Of a stretch of DNA of 64,000 nucleotides, positions 23,731 through 36,233 are shown piece by piece (the first letter of the stretch is position 1; each line of letters opens with the position of its first letter). Under the pieces are notes generated by a model. That model saw nothing but the letters and a program-made list of their open reading frames with translations. It ran no database searches and was not told where the DNA came from. A program made the translations under genes and the position numbers. Origin of the DNA: Onchocerca lupi (taxonomy: Eukaryota > Nematoda > Chromadorea > Rhabditida > Onchocercidae); assembly GCA_028564675.1 (NCBI GenBank), contig JAOVVO010000094.1:1-64000 (forward strand), written 5' to 3'.

Positions 23731-26700
23731 TCAAACAAAATATCGCTTATTTTGTAGTTTAGCCGCTTCAAATCCAATAGTTGTTGTTCGTGGCAATAGA
23801 TATCTACCGTACAGTTCTAATTGTACCGCTAATTCTTCAAGAATTCCAAGCGCTTGTAATACTGGAAGCAATGGTGGTTTTCTTGAATGAATTGCAGATG
23901 GAGTGCTAAAAATTAAAAACTGACCAAAATAGCAGAAAGTTATGACAATCAAATTCATTAATTTAATGGAATCAATGATTGAGAAATCCTTCAGTACTAC
24001 AGCTTGATAACTCTGAACCCGGAATTTCTTCTTTAATAAATCTGTTGGAAAAATTAAAAATTCTGAGTTTAAAGCAATCATCCGAACAAATTAACAAGAC
24101 TCGTACTTCCGGCTGCTTATATAGGTCATGAAAAAAGAATTGATAAGACTTTTATACATACTTCACTTCTTCCATTCATTGGTTTTCTAGTTCAGCTGAT
24201 GGTATGTCAAAAATATTAAAAAAATTCAGGGTATTTAGTGAGGCATATCTGCTGATGACCTGAATTATTGGGGTTCATCCTTCTTGCTAAATTTGACCAA
24301 TACTTTTTATTTTTGTTCAGCAATTGAATAAAAATAAAGTTCTAACTAATATCTTTGTTACTAGCGAAAAGTTTCTTGAAATATATTTTAATATATCTTA
24401 ACAATATCCTGCTGCTAAAAGTGAAATTTTGTGAATGCTGAAAAATATGCCTGATTAGCACAAATTCATCGACGATATTCATATAGTGGGAAGCATTGCT
24501 AGAAGCAAATACAATGCTTTCAAAAGGTTGCTTATGTTGGCTATTCAGGCTGTAAACGGGTTCGCCATTGTTTGTCACCTAAAAACTTGCAAAAAACACA
24601 AATTATATTAAAATAATTACAAGTCCTCTTAAGATAAAGAATTAGTTAATGTACTTTAACAGGTCAAAATATGTGTTACTTAAGTATCTCATAGAAATGT
24701 TAAATTTAATCACAAAAAGAAAATGTAATATTGTTTACTTTATGTATGACTTCATGTATAACCTAAGTGTAAAAATAGGAGAAAATTTTAATTTTAGAAC
24801 AAATGAAATTACAGTAATCTCTAAATTCAATTTAATGCAATAAAAATTTAATTGGTACAGGTGAAATTTTTAAGTCGAATTTAAATTTCTGATTGAATTT
24901 AAGTATGGTTTAAATATGGTTAATTTTCAAAAATCGACAAACATGTAAGATTACTACAAAAAACCGTCAAGCAAACTCCAAAGACACGAAATATAGAGTT
25001 AATAATAGTGAAATTAACTTTAAGCCATCGCCAAGTAGCAATTTTTTCGAAACCGAAATATTCGATCATATCATCAACAAATTTAAAGTGCTTTATACTA
25101 TTTGTAACCCATACTGCGAACACTCCTGATTCCGTTAAAAGTTCCGGTATATGTAAATCAGACATCCATGACTGATCTTCATAAGTTGGGTAACTGCAAG
25201 ATCAGCGTTTCAATTTTCCATCAGATATCTTTTTCATTACTAAATTCTTTTCCTTATTTCTTAGCTTTGCAAAAAAAAAAAAATAATTATTTCGGAAATA
25301 TTTCACTTACACATTTTTTCTTTTAACAGATTTATTCTCCCAAGGCGGATCCAATAATATGAAATCAAACCGTTTCCCATCTGAAATGAATGACTTATTT
25401 CTTCGTTGCTTATAGAAATTTTATCAACAGAGATTTGCAAAAGAATTCGTCTAGTCAATAAAAATTCTGAAAATATTAGAACTAAAGAAAGAAAATAATT
25501 TATAAAAATGAAGCAAAAAAAGAATTTTTTAGCTTGAGAAAAAATTGTTCAAAATTTAAATCGCTTGTTAATATATAAACTCACGTCTGATCAGCGCCCT
25601 TGATGCACATACATCGTTAATGATGAAGGACGAGAATGGAGGTAAGATGAATTTTTCACCTTTGCATTCGGCTGTCATAACTTTCGATTCAGCATTTACC
25701 CACATTACCAGTTCGTTTGAAATATCATCAATTATTCTAAATGAATGAATATATGAATATTATGGGAACGAAGACATACAAATTTTCAGATAAAGAAGAA
25801 AATATAGAACAACATGCATAAATTGGAACAATTTATGAAGCAATACACATGTATACCGGATCATGCTTTTATGTAGTATTAGCGATGCAAAATTGAAGCT
25901 GTATTTGAAGGAGTAGTATCTCTAAGAAATATCAGCAATATACATATCACTAAGAATTATTTCAAAAAGTGTTTTAAATATTATAATCAACAACAAATTT
26001 TTTAAAAAAGGATTTAAAAGAAGAAAAAATTCCCCAGAAACAAAAAAATATAAAACTTCTCTTTAATAACTGCTATTCTTCAAACATAAAATCCAACATG
26101 AAATCACCGAAATTACCTTTTCTCTTCATTTAAACATATTTCTCTGATATTTTGTTTTATAAGGCACTGTTGCTTCACATAACGAGATAATGGACAAGGA
26201 ACTGATGCTGCAGTGCGAGCTAAGTGTCGTGCTAGACAATTATTGAAATTTACTGAGGTTTCAACGGAAGAACATGGTACTGACTCGTACTGTTTTTTGG
26301 TAAATGCATTCATCGCGACTGCCTTTTTTAATATTTTCTTTAAAATAACGCTGACCTAAACAAAATTTCAAATGATTTAGAAGTGATGCAAAACAAAATT
26401 GAACGAAATATATAAAAATAACATAATATTAAGCAAATAACGAAAATACTTCAAAAAGGAAATGAAGTCTGATAAAAATTATTTGTCTTACTGAACCAGA
26501 TCATTTATCTTTGGAATAATCTCGCGAAGTAATAACAAAAGAAACACTGCTAAAATATTTCTTTTCAAAAACAAAAAAAAGAAAGAAAAATTTACATTGT
26601 GTAAATCGGAAGTGATATTTGAAGACATATGATGTTTTCGTTTCCGTTTTGGCTTATTTTTGTTTGTGACAGAATCTTTTTCAAACATTACAGAAGCCTG

Positions 26701-27051
26701 TGAATCCATTCGAAATGGCGATTCGATTGCATAGAATCTTCGATTTGGCAGACTGAAATGAAGAACTGGCAATTTATCTGAGCAAATTAATATCTGTAGA
26801 TTTAAAAATTTTTTGATTTCAGAGTTAGAAAAAAATTTGTTCGAATTATTCAAATTGTAATTTCGACAACAATTCTCAATAAAGATAATAAAACCAATAC
26901 CCATTTATCACGCTTCTTTTATAACTTCAACTACAATTCATCAAATTCACCTGCTATCTGCATAAATAGCTTCGTAATAAGCATTTTCATCGAGCACTGC
27001 CAAATCAACACTTCGTACTCGAATTATCTTTTGAAAAGCTGGCTCAGCCAT
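23731..27051 (-). CDS. METTL4: METTL4/DAMT-1-type adenine N6-methyltransferase (MT-A70 family)
   Basis: Minus-strand exons: 27051..26951, 26752..26596, 26355..26117, 25736..25585, 25380..25311, 25193..25019, 24578..24451, 23905..23731; 398 aa, phases consistent. The MT-A70 catalytic core starts in exon 5 with FDFILLDPPWENKSVK; DPPW at about residues 227-230 is the signature motif. YPTYEDQSW, then IPELLTESGVFAVWVTN (exon 6), KQPFESIVFASS (exon 7) and HSRKPPLLPVLQALG (exon 8) follow in METTL4 order. The N-terminal part has a basic stretch KPKRKRKHH (about 67-75), a likely nuclear signal. METTL4 proteins methylate adenine at N6 using SAM; reported substrates are cap-adjacent or U2 snRNA adenosine, and in C. 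elegans (DAMT-1) DNA adenine. The substrate cannot be decided here. Intron 7 has a GC donor (ATCAG|GCATAT), required to keep VLISTPSAIHS in frame. Confidence 0.9.
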
Positions 27052-28348
27052 TAAGTTGAATATTTTGTAAAATTTAGATCTAATCCATGATTTCTCGTTT
27101 CAAGTCTTAGTTTAGTCAATTTGCTACGAAAAAATCAATTGAAAAATCGTACCATAACATTAAGCTTTATTATTAAAAAGACTTGCGCATCTAAAAATTA
27201 AAAAGTATCGAAGAAATATCAGCTCATAAAATAGAGATATCCGATATACGGATGAAAACGAAAATTTTCAATCATAGTAAATAGGAAATGTTTATAGAAT
27301 ACTATAAAAATTAAAGAGCAACGAAGAAATATCTGTGCAAAAAATGGGAAAATGAGTGGATGGATGATGACATACAAGCTGGAAGGCAGAGGACTAAGCA
27401 ATATGTAAAATAATCCTTTCCTAGCAATCTCAAAAAATATATATATAGTTACGATCAGCTCACAGTATCTCCTAAGATGGAGAAATACACGCTGTATTTC
27501 TTACAAAAGTTTTTATGCAAATGTTCAGTACTTGTTTCTTTGGAATAATAATGTATGATTTGTTATAACATGCAATATTCAGTAAAGATAATGATAAAAT
27601 ATAGTATACGAGAAAAAAAAACTTTCCTCAAATGCACAATACGTGACTAATATCATAAATCAATAAAGGCTAAAGTTGAAGAGGAAGAAAATTCAGATAA
27701 AATCGAATGAAATTCCAAAATTTCGTCAAGACTACAATCAAAATTCAAGAAATAAATACTGAAATTACCATTTATAGTGCAACATATCATGGCGCATGCA
27801 AAAATCAAACGCTTTAGAAAATGAATCAAACTGAAATCACTTGTCACCTATGATAAACAAGAAAATATAACAGTCTATAATATATAATTTTTGCAAAGTA
27901 TTCGAAGAGTTGTTCCTAGAACTATAGCAAAGGAACAAAATCTCTTCTTTCTCACTTTTCGACAACTATCGGAATATATTTCACTTCTAATTTTTTTATA
28001 CTAATTTCATTTAAGCTTCTGATTGCTCTCAGGTGATATGCTCAAAAAGTGTCCTTACAGTTTTTGTTCAGATATTAAGAAGTTTTAAATACTGGAAACT
28101 CTCCAAATACGAAAAATGACGCTTGTATAATGAAAAATTATATATAGATACTGATCACAAGATAGGATTATAATAATTGAAGATAAAACTGAACTGCAAA
28201 AAAAAGACATAAAAACAACTTTCAACTTCCAAGTTAACGTCCTCTTCAGCAAAGTCAATTCAAGCGAATAGCTGTAAATATACCATAGAAAGACATGGAT
28301 TTCATTAAAAAATACTTTTAAAAATCGCGAAACTTCGAACAGCAATAA
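27052..28348. other. Intergenic, METTL4 promoter side and ZIP 3' side
   Basis: No exon is supported; the short ORFs here are unrelated and compositionally AT-driven. METTL4 transcription should begin near its left end, on the minus strand. Confidence 0.5.
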
Positions 28349-31300
28349 TCACATATGGCCATTTTCCATATGGGTAATTGAAGTGGCTTCTGTTACAGTT
28401 TGTTGAGATAATGAATATGAAGAATGTGTGAAAATAATCTTAACAAAGAAGAATGTAAATACACCGATAATTACAGCCAATGCTTTAGATAGGCCTTGTC
28501 TAACGTTATGCTCATAAGCTTTCAATTCGGAACTCAGCATTTCGACACAAGTAACATAAATGAATGCTCCAGCTGCGAATCCTTCCAATACAAATCGAAT
28601 CAATATTGCAAAGAACGTTTCCATGGAATTTACCTGAGAAGGCAAAGTTTTTTAGAAATGATGAAATTCTTCTGAATGAAGAGTTATTAATGATAACCGA
28701 ATACAAAGAGAGAATAAAGGAAAGGTTTAAAAAGCTATAATTCATTTTTTTTAGAACAGCAGATAATGGTCTTCATGCAGTCGCATTATTTCAAACTTAT
28801 AAGAGATTTTTCAATTAATAACTAGTCTCGATATTCTTTCCAAATCTTCAATTTCATAATTTTTCACATTATTCCATTTCTAAGCTTTCGATCGAACTTT
28901 GAAATTTAAAAAATTCTCCTCACATCATTGAATGACGAGAAAATAAGTGTGTTTCTTTTTGGCAAAACACACTCGGAAGTGCTGAATATTTGTTCTAAGA
29001 AATGTCAAAATACCAACTAAATCAAAATGATTTAAAGAAAAAAAAAGGAGTAGAATATGTATTAACATTAAAACAGTATCATAGTAATAATACTAATATT
29101 CAAGTCTGAATAATATTCAATTCTTGAAGAAATAACTTACTACAATAGATAATGACATCCCCATCGGGATGCCGCTTGCCAGTATCACTGATGACATAAA
29201 TGCTCTTTTTGGAGTAGTCTTCTGTTGTGCTAAGCTTACACTCAAAGCGAATGAGCATAGTACTTCATGGATCATAATAGCAATCAAAAGACTGTAAAAC
29301 TCTGTTGAAATCAGCTGCAAATAAATTCTGAACTAGATTTTGTACTAATTTGCAAGTAATTCAGAGTATTTCATTCTTAAAACGCGCATGACTACAATTA
29401 GACATTCAAATATTTAAGTTTAATTTTTTGTCTAAAATATGTCTTTGTTATCACTTTTGGAAATATTGTTATTCAAGAAAAAATAGTTAAAGCCTTGAGG
29501 AAAAAACGACCCACTCAGATAGATCAACATACAATAATTAAAAATTAAATAGCATCAATGTATGCATTAAACAGTTACAAATTTAAACAAACAACTCAAA
29601 AGCTTAATTTGCAGACCAAAAGATTGTTCCAATAGTTCAAAAATGAAAGCGGCTGAAAAAAATGCCGGTAATAAGTAGGAATTGCAAGATATCTAAACTA
29701 CAGTCAATCACGTCTGATCGCATGAATAAATTTACACAATATAAAATTCGTATGACTACTTTATCACCAATAATTATTGAATTCTAAAAATCGAAAATAA
29801 ATCTAGTAGATACCAGTCTCTGTAAATATCTGGCAAAAACTTTTCATACAAATATGCAAAAATTAACGTTAGTAGCGATAATCGTAAAAAAAAAACAAAA
29901 AAAAAAAAAAAAACAAAAAATCATTAAAAAATGAATAGTAAATAAATAGTGCTGCATATCTTGCATAGATAGCTAAAACAAAAGACAATAAAAAGAATTT
30001 ACCAATGATCCCAATGCGATACCCTCAAATATCGAATGTGTTAATAGACCGAGCAACAAAACAAATACGCTTAGCGACATGTTTGATGAAAGGAGACCAG
30101 AATGAGAATGGCTATGTCTTTGAACGACCTAAAATTCTCACATCTAATCTGAAAAAATAATTACCCTTGGCAACTTGAGATAGCAAAATCGTATAAAATT
30201 AAAATCGATCTAAAAAGAATGATATAATTATTCATACTATATTACATATAGTTAACATATAGCCTGCACACAGACCAATCAAAATATTTTCTTTACAAAA
30301 TTGTTGAATGCACAAGTGGTTTTGAAATCTAGCGCATATTTTTTTCCACCAATATTAGCATTATTGGATAATTATCTATATAATTTTGAAAAAAAAAAAT
30401 CAATTTGAAAGAAACAAATTTCAATTGCGTGAAGATGATTTCTAGCACATTTCCAGAAGTTCAAACATTTGCTTATAGCATTTTACTTCAGGAAAAACGA
30501 ACCTCATCCCCAATCTGTCGAAATTCAATCGCCGCAGTATTATTCGCTTGAGCAGTGAATTCTTCGGTGTTAGGATTATGTGAGACAAGTAATTCAGTAT
30601 CGTCATCCCACTTTAACAAATTCATCAAACTGCCATTGCGTTTGAAAGATACTTCTCTGGTTGTGTTTAACAGATTTTCAGAAGTTCTACCACTTGTTGA
30701 TATGTGTTTTGTTAGAATGGAATATTCGAGCATTCCATGAGAACCAGATTTGTGAAATATATGAACTATCTAAAATGATATAGATATACATATCTAACAT
30801 GACCTGCATATACAGACAGTTTTATTTGGAAATGCAAGCATTTCGTTAACATTTTAAATAATGACCATTTCATATGGAACTGCTGACTGTCTAGACTACT
30901 AGTAAGTATTTTCATTGAATGAAAATTATTTTACCGATAACAGTAAACAAAATATTAGTACCATGCTTAAGTAGAGATATAAAAATACTCTTTCATTAAC
31001 GAGACTAACTATTAATTGATCTCCTAGCAAAACACAGACATTTTATGAGTTTATAAAAATAAAGGATTTGATCCACTTTTGCAATATTGAGAAAAATATG
31101 ATCAAAGCTATAAAAATTGAACTTATCTCTTCAAGGAGAAGTATTAAAAGAAAGCCCATTAAAACGACTAATTCTGAATTTAAAAATATATGCAAAGATA
31201 AGTCAGAATTAACAGTTGCCGCAGTCCATGAATTTCGGATATGCTCTTCATGTTTTCGAATATGTGGCAGAAATCCAAGAAAACATGATGACAAGAATAT

Positions 31301-31965
31301 ACCACAAGCAAAACAATTACATAACGAAACGACGAGACTTCCTTTCCTACAAAAATTCGCAGTTTAGGAAACAAGACAAACAGAATTCTTGGAATAATCT
31401 ACAATGGAAAAGATAATTTCAAAATCTCTCAAATACCATACTACCAAAACAAGAAATTGAGTACATATATGTGAAAATTTCTGCTTAGAACGTAAAGAAA
31501 ATAATCGTAAACCCATTTAGAGAAATGTTCGAAAGTTGAGAGATTAATTATTTCTGAAAAAGGAAGAAAATCTCTTCCAAAATAAACAAAAGCTTTGCAT
31601 CTCGCTATTAAATGCTTCTCTGGTTGCACAGTTTACAGCAATACTCTTTGCCGTCAACAAATTATTCCACATACAAAGTTCATGAATATATCGAAGCCAA
31701 TGATTTTATCATAACTGAGTTGGACTTATATTCCTGTCTCCACCACGACAAAACATTCAAACCGGCTTTGTGAATGTTTATCCTTTGTTGTAAATGCTTA
31801 TTTCGCAAAAAGAGAAAAACAAAGAAAAAAAAAGATATTCAGCCAAACTTACTCAGCACGACCTTCTACTCGCATTCGTCGCTTTAGCACATAATAACTG
31901 CCAAATATTGTGGAAAAAAGAATCATAAATATTGCACATCCCCACAAGAGATTTAACAAAACCAT
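28349..31965 (-). CDS. ZIP (SLC39) family metal-ion transporter
   Basis: Minus-strand exons: 31965..31853, 31346..31127, 30769..30503, 30128..30003, 29314..29141, 28633..28349; 394 aa. The eight-helix ZIP layout is visible. TM1 is at about 2-28 and TM2 at about 42-64 (CFACGIFLSSCFLGFLPH). TM3 is at about 94-110, followed by a roughly 100-residue cytosolic loop that ends in a His-rich HSHSHSG. TM4 has LLTHSIFEGIALG (His231, Glu235), and TM5 has the metal-binding HEVLCSFALSVSLA (His258, Glu259). TM6, TM7 (FVLEGFAAGAFIYVTCVEML) and TM8 follow. These are the ZIP1-3 subfamily motifs, so zinc uptake is the expected role; iron or manganese is possible. The join between exons 2 and 3 (LLLEE|IVHIFHKSG) fits the family only if the intron begins ATAAGT, a non-canonical donor. 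The other five exons are secure. Confidence 0.88.
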
Positions 31966-32562
31966 ATTTCAGCAAGTGAGATTATGTTCACCTTACTGCT
32001 AACCCATAACTGCAACCGGATGTCAGTCGATCACAATTTTCTCATATTTAATATTCCAAAATAAATATATGAGCAACTGACAGATTAAAACGAAATTTTC
32101 AAATTTGATGAGGCTCACACATTATGTTATGTATGATTCTAGCCCACCACCAACTACATAATATTACGGTATTAAAAAATCTTAGTAATCTTGTTTCTTT
32201 AAATCAAAAAATTTTCCCAGTAATGCTTATCTCAGGCATGCTTATGTAGAAAAAGATAGATTGATAAAGAATATTTATCCATTGATGAAAACAAGCAAAA
32301 TGTACAAGTAACAAATAACACAGTGAATAACATCAATTTTAATCTGAATAATCTATCACCAAAATCATTGAAAAGCATTGATTTTATTCAATTCTACTGA
32401 ATTTATAAAAAATTTCAGAATCAAAAAAAGGATTACTGCAATTTAGCAATTTAACAAAATTATGAAACTGCAAGAAATTTCTGTAATTTTTACTTGTGTA
32501 AGCGACAACGACACACATTTTACCCGTTTTTCCAATATCAAACAAAAAACCGGAATGAAATA
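31966..32562. other. Intergenic, ZIP promoter and EBP2 3' flank
   Basis: AT-rich spacer of 0.6 kb. Its left part precedes the ZIP start codon on the minus strand and its right part follows the EBP2 stop. No distinct site was identified. Confidence 0.5.
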
Positions 32563-34627
32563 TTATCGTTTTTTCCTTCGTTTTGCAATATTTTTCAATA
32601 AGTTCGCGCCAAAATGATGCCTCTTGAGCTTATGTGCTAGACCTCCAGGAGTAACGATTTCTTCAAAGCTGAAAAAAATTTAGCTGAAATTTGCAAATGC
32701 TTTATTCTTTAAAAAACCACGCCAAAATGATGCCTCTTGAGCTAAAAAAAAACCTCTTCTTTCGCTCATTTATGGTCTCACTGAAACATACACATAAAAT
32801 AAACCAAAAATGCTCCAAAAAATTTACCTATTTTTATCATTTTTTTTCGATCTTTTCTTCTGCCCACCGAAACCAAATTTCTTATCCCGGGCCGCTCGAC
32901 GAAATTTTTTAGTCCTTTTTCCGCGCATTCTTTCTTTCTCTGATCCTTTCACTCCAATCCGAAAATCTTTTTCTTCCTGCAGTGGAAAAAAAAGGACTTG
33001 AAAAAAACTTAAAAAACTTTTCGAAATAAGCAAAATTCAAATGCTAAATGTAATTTCATGCAAAATTACTGCAATGATTTAATTATGAGCAACAGAAAAC
33101 CTCAGTATCCTGTATTCTTTTCGCATTGTTGAGTATGGCATCCAGATGTGACTTGATGCCCTTTCGATGTTTCTTCACTGCTTCTGCCAAAACCTTTTTT
33201 TCATTCTGTTTTCTTTCTATTACCTGAATTGACATAACGAATAAATTACAATAAACTTCATTGCAAAACACGGAAAAACCATGAGAAAATCTATAATTTC
33301 GTTCACGAAACACTTTTCAAAAAACTAACTTTCTTCTGCACTTTAGCTGCAAACTTCTTTTCTTCGCGAATTCTACGAATTGCTTCCAACTTCTGTTTGC
33401 TTTCTTCAAGTTCTGCCATACGTTGCCTCATCTACAAATACTATGATAAAAAAACTGATAACATCATAAATATATTTTTAATGATATGAAGAAAACATCA
33501 ATAACTTCTAGGAATCAACAATAAACAAGTACTCCTCGACAATCAGAACGACTTTATTAAAAAGTGAAAAACCAAAGAGAATTCAAGGTAAAAAATAAGC
33601 TTGCCTTTTGCATATGTCGATCACTTTTCACCATTTCCGCGAAATAATCTGTTGGTCGAAAAACCTTCACACCCATTTCACGCAGCCGTGGTACTGCTAT
33701 CTGCACTGCTTTTTCGGCCTGTTTGTAACTATAATAAATCATCTGCGCTAAGTTTCTTTTTGAACACAAACTTGCATACCATAACTCCGAAAAACAAGTA
33801 CTTGAAAATAAATTATTTATTGAAAAATGCAAAAGAAATTACAAAATAACTTACAAAATTATTTCACGTTCAAAATCGTTGTTGAGTACTTTCTCATCGA
33901 CATAGTCATTATTTACTGTCACATCTAGCGTTTCCAGCCATTTTAAACTCTTTTTGAGTTTTTCAACTTTGTCTTGCAACTCAGCCTTCAAATAAAAAAA
34001 AACTGCATGAAATATAATATGAAACAATAATTATTCAAAAAATAAACTGCCCTGAAAAATGAATAATCAGACTTCACTGCATGTTATAAAAGAAGCAATG
34101 CGTCATTATTCTCATCGCTAAACCGATTTAGCTTACTTAATGAATCAAGCACCATACTTTTTTATTTATGATTGGTCTCTTCTTCTCCACAACATAATTC
34201 AGCTTATCAGTTTTTAGCAAACCTTCGTTGAATGCAATTTGCAGCTGCAAATAAAAATCTATTGCAACCATATTGTAAACCAGAACAATTTGCTGACCAA
34301 TTCTTGCTTCAAGTCTGCTTAATATATTTGCTGACCAATTCTTGCTTAATATATTTTGAAAAAATTTGAAATTAAACAATGAACTGAATACTGCAGCTGA
34401 ATTTGAAAGATTGGATAACTCCTATTTAAAAGAAGAAAAAAAAAAACTTCATAAAAATTATATTAAGTATTATTGCTCTAGACAGCATTCCTCATTTAAG
34501 AATTACATTGATGAAATGATACCTCTCTATCTGAATCGCTCTCCTCTTCGCTTTCAGCAGCTGACAAAATCGTGGCAGTTACGCCTTTATCAGTGGCACT
34601 CACTTCTCCTCTTTTCCCACTTAGCAT
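32563..34627 (-). CDS. EBNA1BP2: rRNA-processing protein EBP2 (EBNA1BP2 family)
   Basis: Minus-strand exons: 34627..34523, 34244..34158, 33985..33855, 33728..33605, 33431..33330, 33223..33101, 32976..32828, 32668..32563; 308 aa, close to the human length of 306. Conserved blocks appear in order: an acidic N-terminus (ESEEESDSDRE), LQIAFNEGLLK, KSLKWLETLDVTV, FEREIIFYKQAEKAVQIAVP, RPTDYFAEMVKSDRHMQKMR, a charged helical middle, RAARDKKFGFGGQKKRSKKN, and a basic KRRKKR tail. EBP2 is a nucleolar factor for 60S subunit assembly and 27S pre-rRNA processing. Intron 4 has a GC donor (AAAAG|GCAAGC), needed to join HMQK to MRQR. An earlier in-frame ATG at 34693 could add 22 residues. The gene diverges from TRMT10C. 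Confidence 0.92.
32607..32743. repeat. 24-bp exact duplication of EBP2 last-exon sequence in its intron
   Basis: CGCCAAAATGATGCCTCTTG plus AGCT occurs at 32607-32630, inside the last EBP2 exon (coding for LKRHHFG in antisense), and again at 32720-32743 in the preceding intron. The copies are 113 bp apart and identical over 24 bases. Confidence 0.95.
34289..34356. repeat. 38-bp direct duplication in EBP2 intron 1
   Basis: TTTGCTGACCAATTCTTGCTT occurs (less its last base or two) at 34289 and again at 34327, and GCTTAATATATTT is also repeated nearby. This looks like a local slippage duplication just upstream of the exon 2 acceptor. Confidence 0.8.
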
Positions 34628-36006
34628 AAGTATGCCTTCAAAAATTATATCGTCAAATTTAGAATTATCCAGTATATCAGTGTTATTATGCACATATCTA
34701 AATTGATAAATTGGCTATAATCGCTGATTACAGACAAAGGGAGAGAGACAAGTATTTATTTCTGGAAATTAAATAAGAAAAGTTTCTCAAACATCACACA
34801 AAGAAGGTGCAATGGAACGAGTGGTTCCAATCAGTCTTAATAACCTCAATCATTAGGAAAGTACCCTAAAATTACCGAGGAACAATATCCCAAATCTCAA
34901 CAAATTTCTCATACGCAGTCCCAAAACTAAAATAGCAATAACAATTTCCAGACTTTAAAAGTTTAAGGAACCACACATCTACCGTAGTCCAGTGTACGTG
35001 TATAGGATGCAGAATATTTGTTGCAGCTCATTATTTCTTAAATGCAACCAGTTAATCACAATTTTAGGAACTGAAAAGGTCGGGTCGATTTCTATCAAGA
35101 GTTCGGAAGTTATTTATAGCCATGTGATATTTTGTGTGGTATGGCTGATGAAGTCCTTGCTACTTTTAAACCAGACGAAATTCGTGGAAAAGATCGGAAA
35201 AAGGAAGTAGAGTTATTATTCAGAGGAACAGTATTCAAATAAAGCTAGTTTCATTTATTTGATGTATTGTTGAGTTGTTTCAAGTTAGAAAGAGTAAAGT
35301 GAAATTTGAAAGTACATTAACATGGCGTGCCATTAATTCTTGCAATTAGTTGATTGAAAAAAATGGAGTAAAGCTTGATAATATTCCATAGAAAGTTAAT
35401 ATTTTTATAGCATCGTTAAACAATCATACGCTGTCAAAATCTTTGAATGGAACTTAATAATGGCTGATATTTAACTTTTCCATAATTTTTTTAAAGTTAA
35501 ACTCCAAAATTTATTGCAAAAATCTTTAAATTGACAGTCTGTATAATACAAAAGATGTATGAATGATAGTAAGATAGCCGGAGAATAATTTATTGGGATT
35601 TTAGTGATAGCCAGAAAATTTTTATAAATCTTTAAAAAAAATGTGGATTTATTCCTGCACTATAATTGTTTTCATTATTAAAATATACATGATCATCACG
35701 ATAAGATGGTTCTTCTAGTTTACAGATCAATAGCAGATAAGCAGATATAGTGGTGATAACATCGATAACTCGTAACATTACCAGCCACATAGAATTCATT
35801 TTATCTTGATTTTGCCATAATTTTGCCTTACACTTAGATATGCAAGATCTCTATAATACATTTCATGGTTGTGATTTTTGTGTTATATACAAAAATCACT
35901 TCTGTCCGCAATTTATCCTTAACTTGAATAGTTTCGTTGCAGTTATTCATTTGTTTCTATCAGCATTTAGCAGTTAAAACTACAGGAATTTTTTTGTTGA
36001 AACTGG

Positions 36007-36047
<41 letters not shown>

Positions 36048-36233
36048 TCCTCTAGTTTTAACCATAAAATTGTCACTCGTAAAGACGAATACTGCTCGAT
36101 TGAATTGTCGATCTGTTATGTCGAACTTGACTACTTGTAGCTAGTGCTATGCCGATGTAAGAAACTTCGAACTACAGTTTTTCGGTTCAGTTTGAAACTA
36201 TACATGTTTTCATAATCGGATTCTTGCTTTATT
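34628..36233. other. Divergent promoter region, EBP2 / TRMT10C
   Basis: A 1.6 kb spacer between head-to-head genes. A 32-base poly(A) run sits at 36011-36042. Several short ORFs occur, none with homology or phase-matched partners. Regulatory elements for both housekeeping genes are expected here but none can be named. Confidence 0.5.

Noticed and set aside
28512..28745. Minus-strand 77-codon ORF overlapping the last ZIP exon
   Set aside because: Shadow frame of the real exon; it runs into the intron and has no homology.
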